Of a stretch of DNA of 50,883 nt, positions 49,281-50,883 are shown piece by piece. The DNA comes from Bellilinea sp034411135 (GTDB lineage Bacteria; Chloroflexota; Anaerolineae; Anaerolineales; Anaerolineaceae): NCBI GenBank assembly GCA_034411135.1, contig DAOUMN010000106.1, positions 1 to 50,883 of the forward strand, in the 5' to 3' direction. A program made the position numbers and the translations under genes. Within the stretch, counting starts at the first letter, position 1, and every line of letters begins with the position of its first letter. Under the pieces are notes generated by a model, which was given only the letters and a program-made list of their open reading frames with translations, was not told the DNA's origin and did no database searches.

Positions 49281-49313
49281 AACCTGCTTGCACAGCAGAG
49301 CAGGTTGTTTTGT
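49281..49313 (+). terminator. Terminator of tRNA-Leu
   Basis: AACCTGCT (49281-49288) / AGCAGGTT (49299-49306), 10-nt loop, followed by GTTTTGT. It lies 17 nt after the tRNA. Confidence 0.8.
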
Positions 49314-49337
49314 AGTTGATGCGTGAGCAAATTCGTT

Positions 49338-49535
49338 TCATTCTGCCAGGGGCAGGCGTTCTTTTTGTTGCAGCTTGCCGAGGATAGCGAGAATTGTTGC
49401 CTTACGCTGGCGGAGGATTTCTTTGTACATCATGTTATCCGCAGCGATTAACTGTCCACGCACATCGTCCAGGCTGATTTCCAGCACCTGGATGAGGAAT
49501 TCTCTTTCCTGAGGGGTGAGTTCCAGTGGGTACAT
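49338..49535 (-). CDS. Small hypothetical protein
   Basis: 65 residues, not recognised. The sequence is helical and charged: MYPLELTPQEREFLIQVLEI, SLDDVRGQLIAADNMMYKEI, LRQRKATILAILGKL, with a likely two-helix fold. No signal peptide, membrane helix or metal motif. The ATG at 49535 has GGAGG 5 nt upstream, which supports translation; an in-frame GTG 12 nt earlier overlaps that site. A perfect 11-bp hairpin lies about 20 nt before the start. Confidence 0.65.
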   Translation of the reverse strand: MYPLELTPQEREFLIQVLEISLDDVRGQLIAADNMMYKEILRQRKATILAILGKLQQKERLPLAE

Positions 49536-49555
49536 GTCAACCTCCACAATAAAGA

Positions 49556-49585
49556 AGAGCCGTTCGTGGTTTCGCGAACGGCTCT
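49556..49585. terminator. Perfect 11-bp inverted repeat between GNAT and small hypothetical gene
   Basis: AGAGCCGTTCG (49556-49566) / CGAACGGCTCT (49575-49585) with an 8-nt loop. On the minus strand it is followed by TCTTTATT, a weak terminator tail for the upstream GNAT gene. It also lies in the leader of the 65-residue protein. Confidence 0.5.
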
Positions 49586-49763
49586 GTCGGGGGATTTCGA
49601 GGCGTGGAGCCTTAGCAATGCTGACTGTGATCGGATTTATTCTTCAATTTTAATTATACCCGCACAAGGTTGTCTGGTCAAGTTTGGTACAGAGAAAACA
49701 GTAACCCTACCGGCTGCCAGCATGCAGCCGCTGGACGCGCTGCGTCATAAGTGAATTGGGTGT

Positions 49764-50195
49764 TTACAAGTCGTATCGGTAGAGGTTGGTGTGGCGCAGT
49801 TCAAAACCGACCCGCTGGTAAAGACGATTGGCGGCTTCACGCGCAGGGCGGCTGGTCAGGTCAACCGTCTTGGCGCCCAGCTCGCGGGCGCGTTCCAGCC
49901 CGGCGCGGGTCAGGGCTTCGCCAGCTCCTTTGCCTCGTGCGGATTCGTCCACCACCACGTCTTCAATCCAAGAGCGCACACCGGTAGGTATACGGAAAGT
50001 GACCAATGTCAGGGTGCCAATGATGGTTCCTCCCTGATCGAGGTCGCGGGCAATGAACAGCGATTCATTGCTGGCGATATCCTGGATCTCCGCCCGGCTG
50101 GGGATAACGGCGGAACTGCTCAATTGTGGCAGCAGGCGCTCGAAGGCTGCCACAATTTCATCGCTTACCTGGGTGATGCGGGTAATTTCGATCAC
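49764..50195 (-). CDS. GNAT-family N-acetyltransferase
   Basis: Acetyl-CoA-dependent transferase, 143 residues. Motif A is clear: WIEDVVVDESARGKGAGEAL followed by TRAGLERARELGAKTVDLTS, with the R/Q-x-x-G-x-G/A CoA loop as RGKGAGE. Motif B ends NRLYQRVGFELRHTNLYRYD. The start is taken as the GTG at 50195 (M-IEITRITQ) because GAGGAG lies 4 nt before it; the overlapping ATG there reads straight into TGA. The longer frame upstream is not protein-like. Acceptor unknown. Confidence 0.88.
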   Translation of the reverse strand: MIEITRITQVSDEIVAAFERLLPQLSSSAVIPSRAEIQDIASNESLFIARDLDQGGTIIGTLTLVTFRIPTGVRSWIEDVVVDESARGKGAGEALTRAGLERARELGAKTVDLTSRPAREAANRLYQRVGFELRHTNLYRYDL

Positions 50196-50269
50196 ATTGC
50201 TCCTCGCGTCTTGGGATGGTTTTGGTGCGAGATATATTTTACCCGACTTTTCTCTCCGTTTACGTCTGC

Positions 50270-50770
50270 TTACTCGAAGAGCCAGCAGGTAGCGCTGGTG
50301 GGAAAATCGCTTTCCCGCCATGCCAGCGCTTTGTAAGGTCTTAACGCAAAGATGACCGCTCCCCCTCCAAAGTCGGGTTCGGGGGTATAACTGGGATATT
50401 TCCGCGCGTAGGCGGCGGCTATTTGCGCCAGCCGAACCGCATCTTGCACCGTTTCCGCTTGACAATCCAGGATGACGACTTCGTCGCCGCTTTCCAGATG
50501 CACACTTGCGCGCGGGTCAGCAAGCAGGTTTTTGGTCTTGACCGCCAGCGCATCGCTGCCGAAGTAGAGCGTATTCTCCAGCCACACACCCCATACCGGC
50601 ATGGCGTGCGGGCGACCATCCGGACGGGTTGAGCAAATCCAATAATTGCGCGACTGATCCAGGCGGTTGTGAACCCATTCCCAATTCAGCAATCCTTCGC
50701 GGCTGTCATGAATCCCATAACCCTTTGCCATTTGCGGGCGCTGTGAGCGGGGTGTTGGGGCTGTATTCAT
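50270..50770 (-). CDS. PPOX-fold flavin/F420-binding protein
   Basis: Pyridoxamine 5'-phosphate oxidase-like split-barrel protein, 166 residues. Recognised by NYWICSTRPDGRPHAMPVWG, LYFGSDALAVKTKNLLADPR and ASVHLESGDEVVILDCQAE, which match the FMN or F420-binding PPOX family. A C-terminal helix pair and GGAVIFALRPYKALAW complete the barrel. GGAGA lies about 7 nt before the ATG at 50770. Whether it uses FMN, F420 or haem, and its reaction, cannot be decided. The remaining bases to the window end hold no gene that I can see. Confidence 0.85.
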   Translation of the reverse strand: MNTAPTPRSQRPQMAKGYGIHDSREGLLNWEWVHNRLDQSRNYWICSTRPDGRPHAMPVWGVWLENTLYFGSDALAVKTKNLLADPRASVHLESGDEVVILDCQAETVQDAVRLAQIAAAYARKYPSYTPEPDFGGGAVIFALRPYKALAWRESDFPTSATCWLFE

Positions 50771-50883
50771 AGATATCTCCTTATCTAAGTAGTCCGTCAT
50801 AAGTCTTTAGAAACATGGAATTTCGGATCTGATGTCGTACAGTTTTGAGCGGTCATTATTTTTACAGCAGCTTTCACAACTTC

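Overview
The window looks like the chromosome of an anaerobic, probably thermophilic, member of the Chloroflexota (class Anaerolineae or close). GC is moderate. Genes that point this way are a pyruvate:ferredoxin oxidoreductase, a tungsten-type aldehyde:ferredoxin oxidoreductase with its radical-SAM maturase, a SCO1664/DUF3090 gene pair, many Pro/Thr-rich single-pass membrane proteins and lipoproteins, and a secreted nuclease ending in a short FLPLVQR tail. The taxon is an inference from gene content. No phage, insertion sequence, CRISPR array or plasmid functions were seen, so this is a housekeeping and accessory chromosomal segment rather than an island.

Layout. 1-3.5 kb: 5' part of nifJ (minus strand, cut by the window edge), a NUDIX hydrolase, a LysM lipoprotein and a DNPH1-like nucleotide hydrolase. 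3.7-7.3 kb: two co-directional sensor-kinase-like proteins whose N-terminal receiver domains both lack the phosphoacceptor Asp. 7.4-10.9 kb (plus): a proteostasis group of a CbpA-type DnaJ, an HtrA lipoprotein protease and a bacterial eRF1-like (baeRF) protein. 11-15.1 kb (minus): a compact five-gene membrane operon of rhomboid protease, SppA/SDH-type ClpP-fold membrane protease, and three single-pass coiled-coil proteins, the first with a helix-hairpin-helix head, closed by an intrinsic terminator. 15.3-22.1 kb (plus): a receiver protein fused to a domain resembling a catalytically dead IS200-type (Y1) transposase, polA and a large TPR protein. 22.1-30.3 kb: SagB-type oxidoreductase, murJ, and an envelope-polysaccharide set (GT-C-like membrane protein, wecC, wecB, glycosyltransferase). 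30.3-35.7 kb: DoxX, phosphoribosyltransferase, diguanylate cyclase, PHP phosphoesterase and a bactofilin-like membrane protein. 35.9-39.6 kb (minus): tungsten aldehyde oxidoreductase operon (aor, radical SAM maturase, two ubiquitin-like sulfur-carrier-type proteins). 40.0-42.7 kb (plus): metal-responsive ArsR/P-type ATPase operon with a textbook promoter-operator. 42.7-46.1 kb (minus): SCO1664-DUF3090-murI-glutamine amidotransferase and rplS. 46.2-50.8 kb: large secreted nuclease, tRNA-Leu(UAA), a small hypothetical, a GNAT acetyltransferase and a PPOX-fold flavoprotein.

Regulatory reading. Several genes (dnaJ, the upstream sensor kinase, the receiver-Y1 gene and probably murJ) have a -10 box 6-7 nt before the start codon, which predicts leaderless mRNAs. 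Others have strong Shine-Dalgarno sites. Two long leaders, ahead of nifJ and ahead of aor, carry intrinsic-terminator hairpins and look like attenuators or riboswitches. The aor/arsR intergenic region also holds a CRP-like palindrome.

The best candidates for something undescribed are the rhomboid/SDH-protease/coiled-coil operon, the receiver-dead-Y1 fusion, the GGA-bearing eRF1-like protein next to chaperone and protease genes, the second non-GG ubiquitin-like protein of the aor operon, and the aor leader RNA. All of these rest on reading the sequence by eye. No database search or folding program was run.
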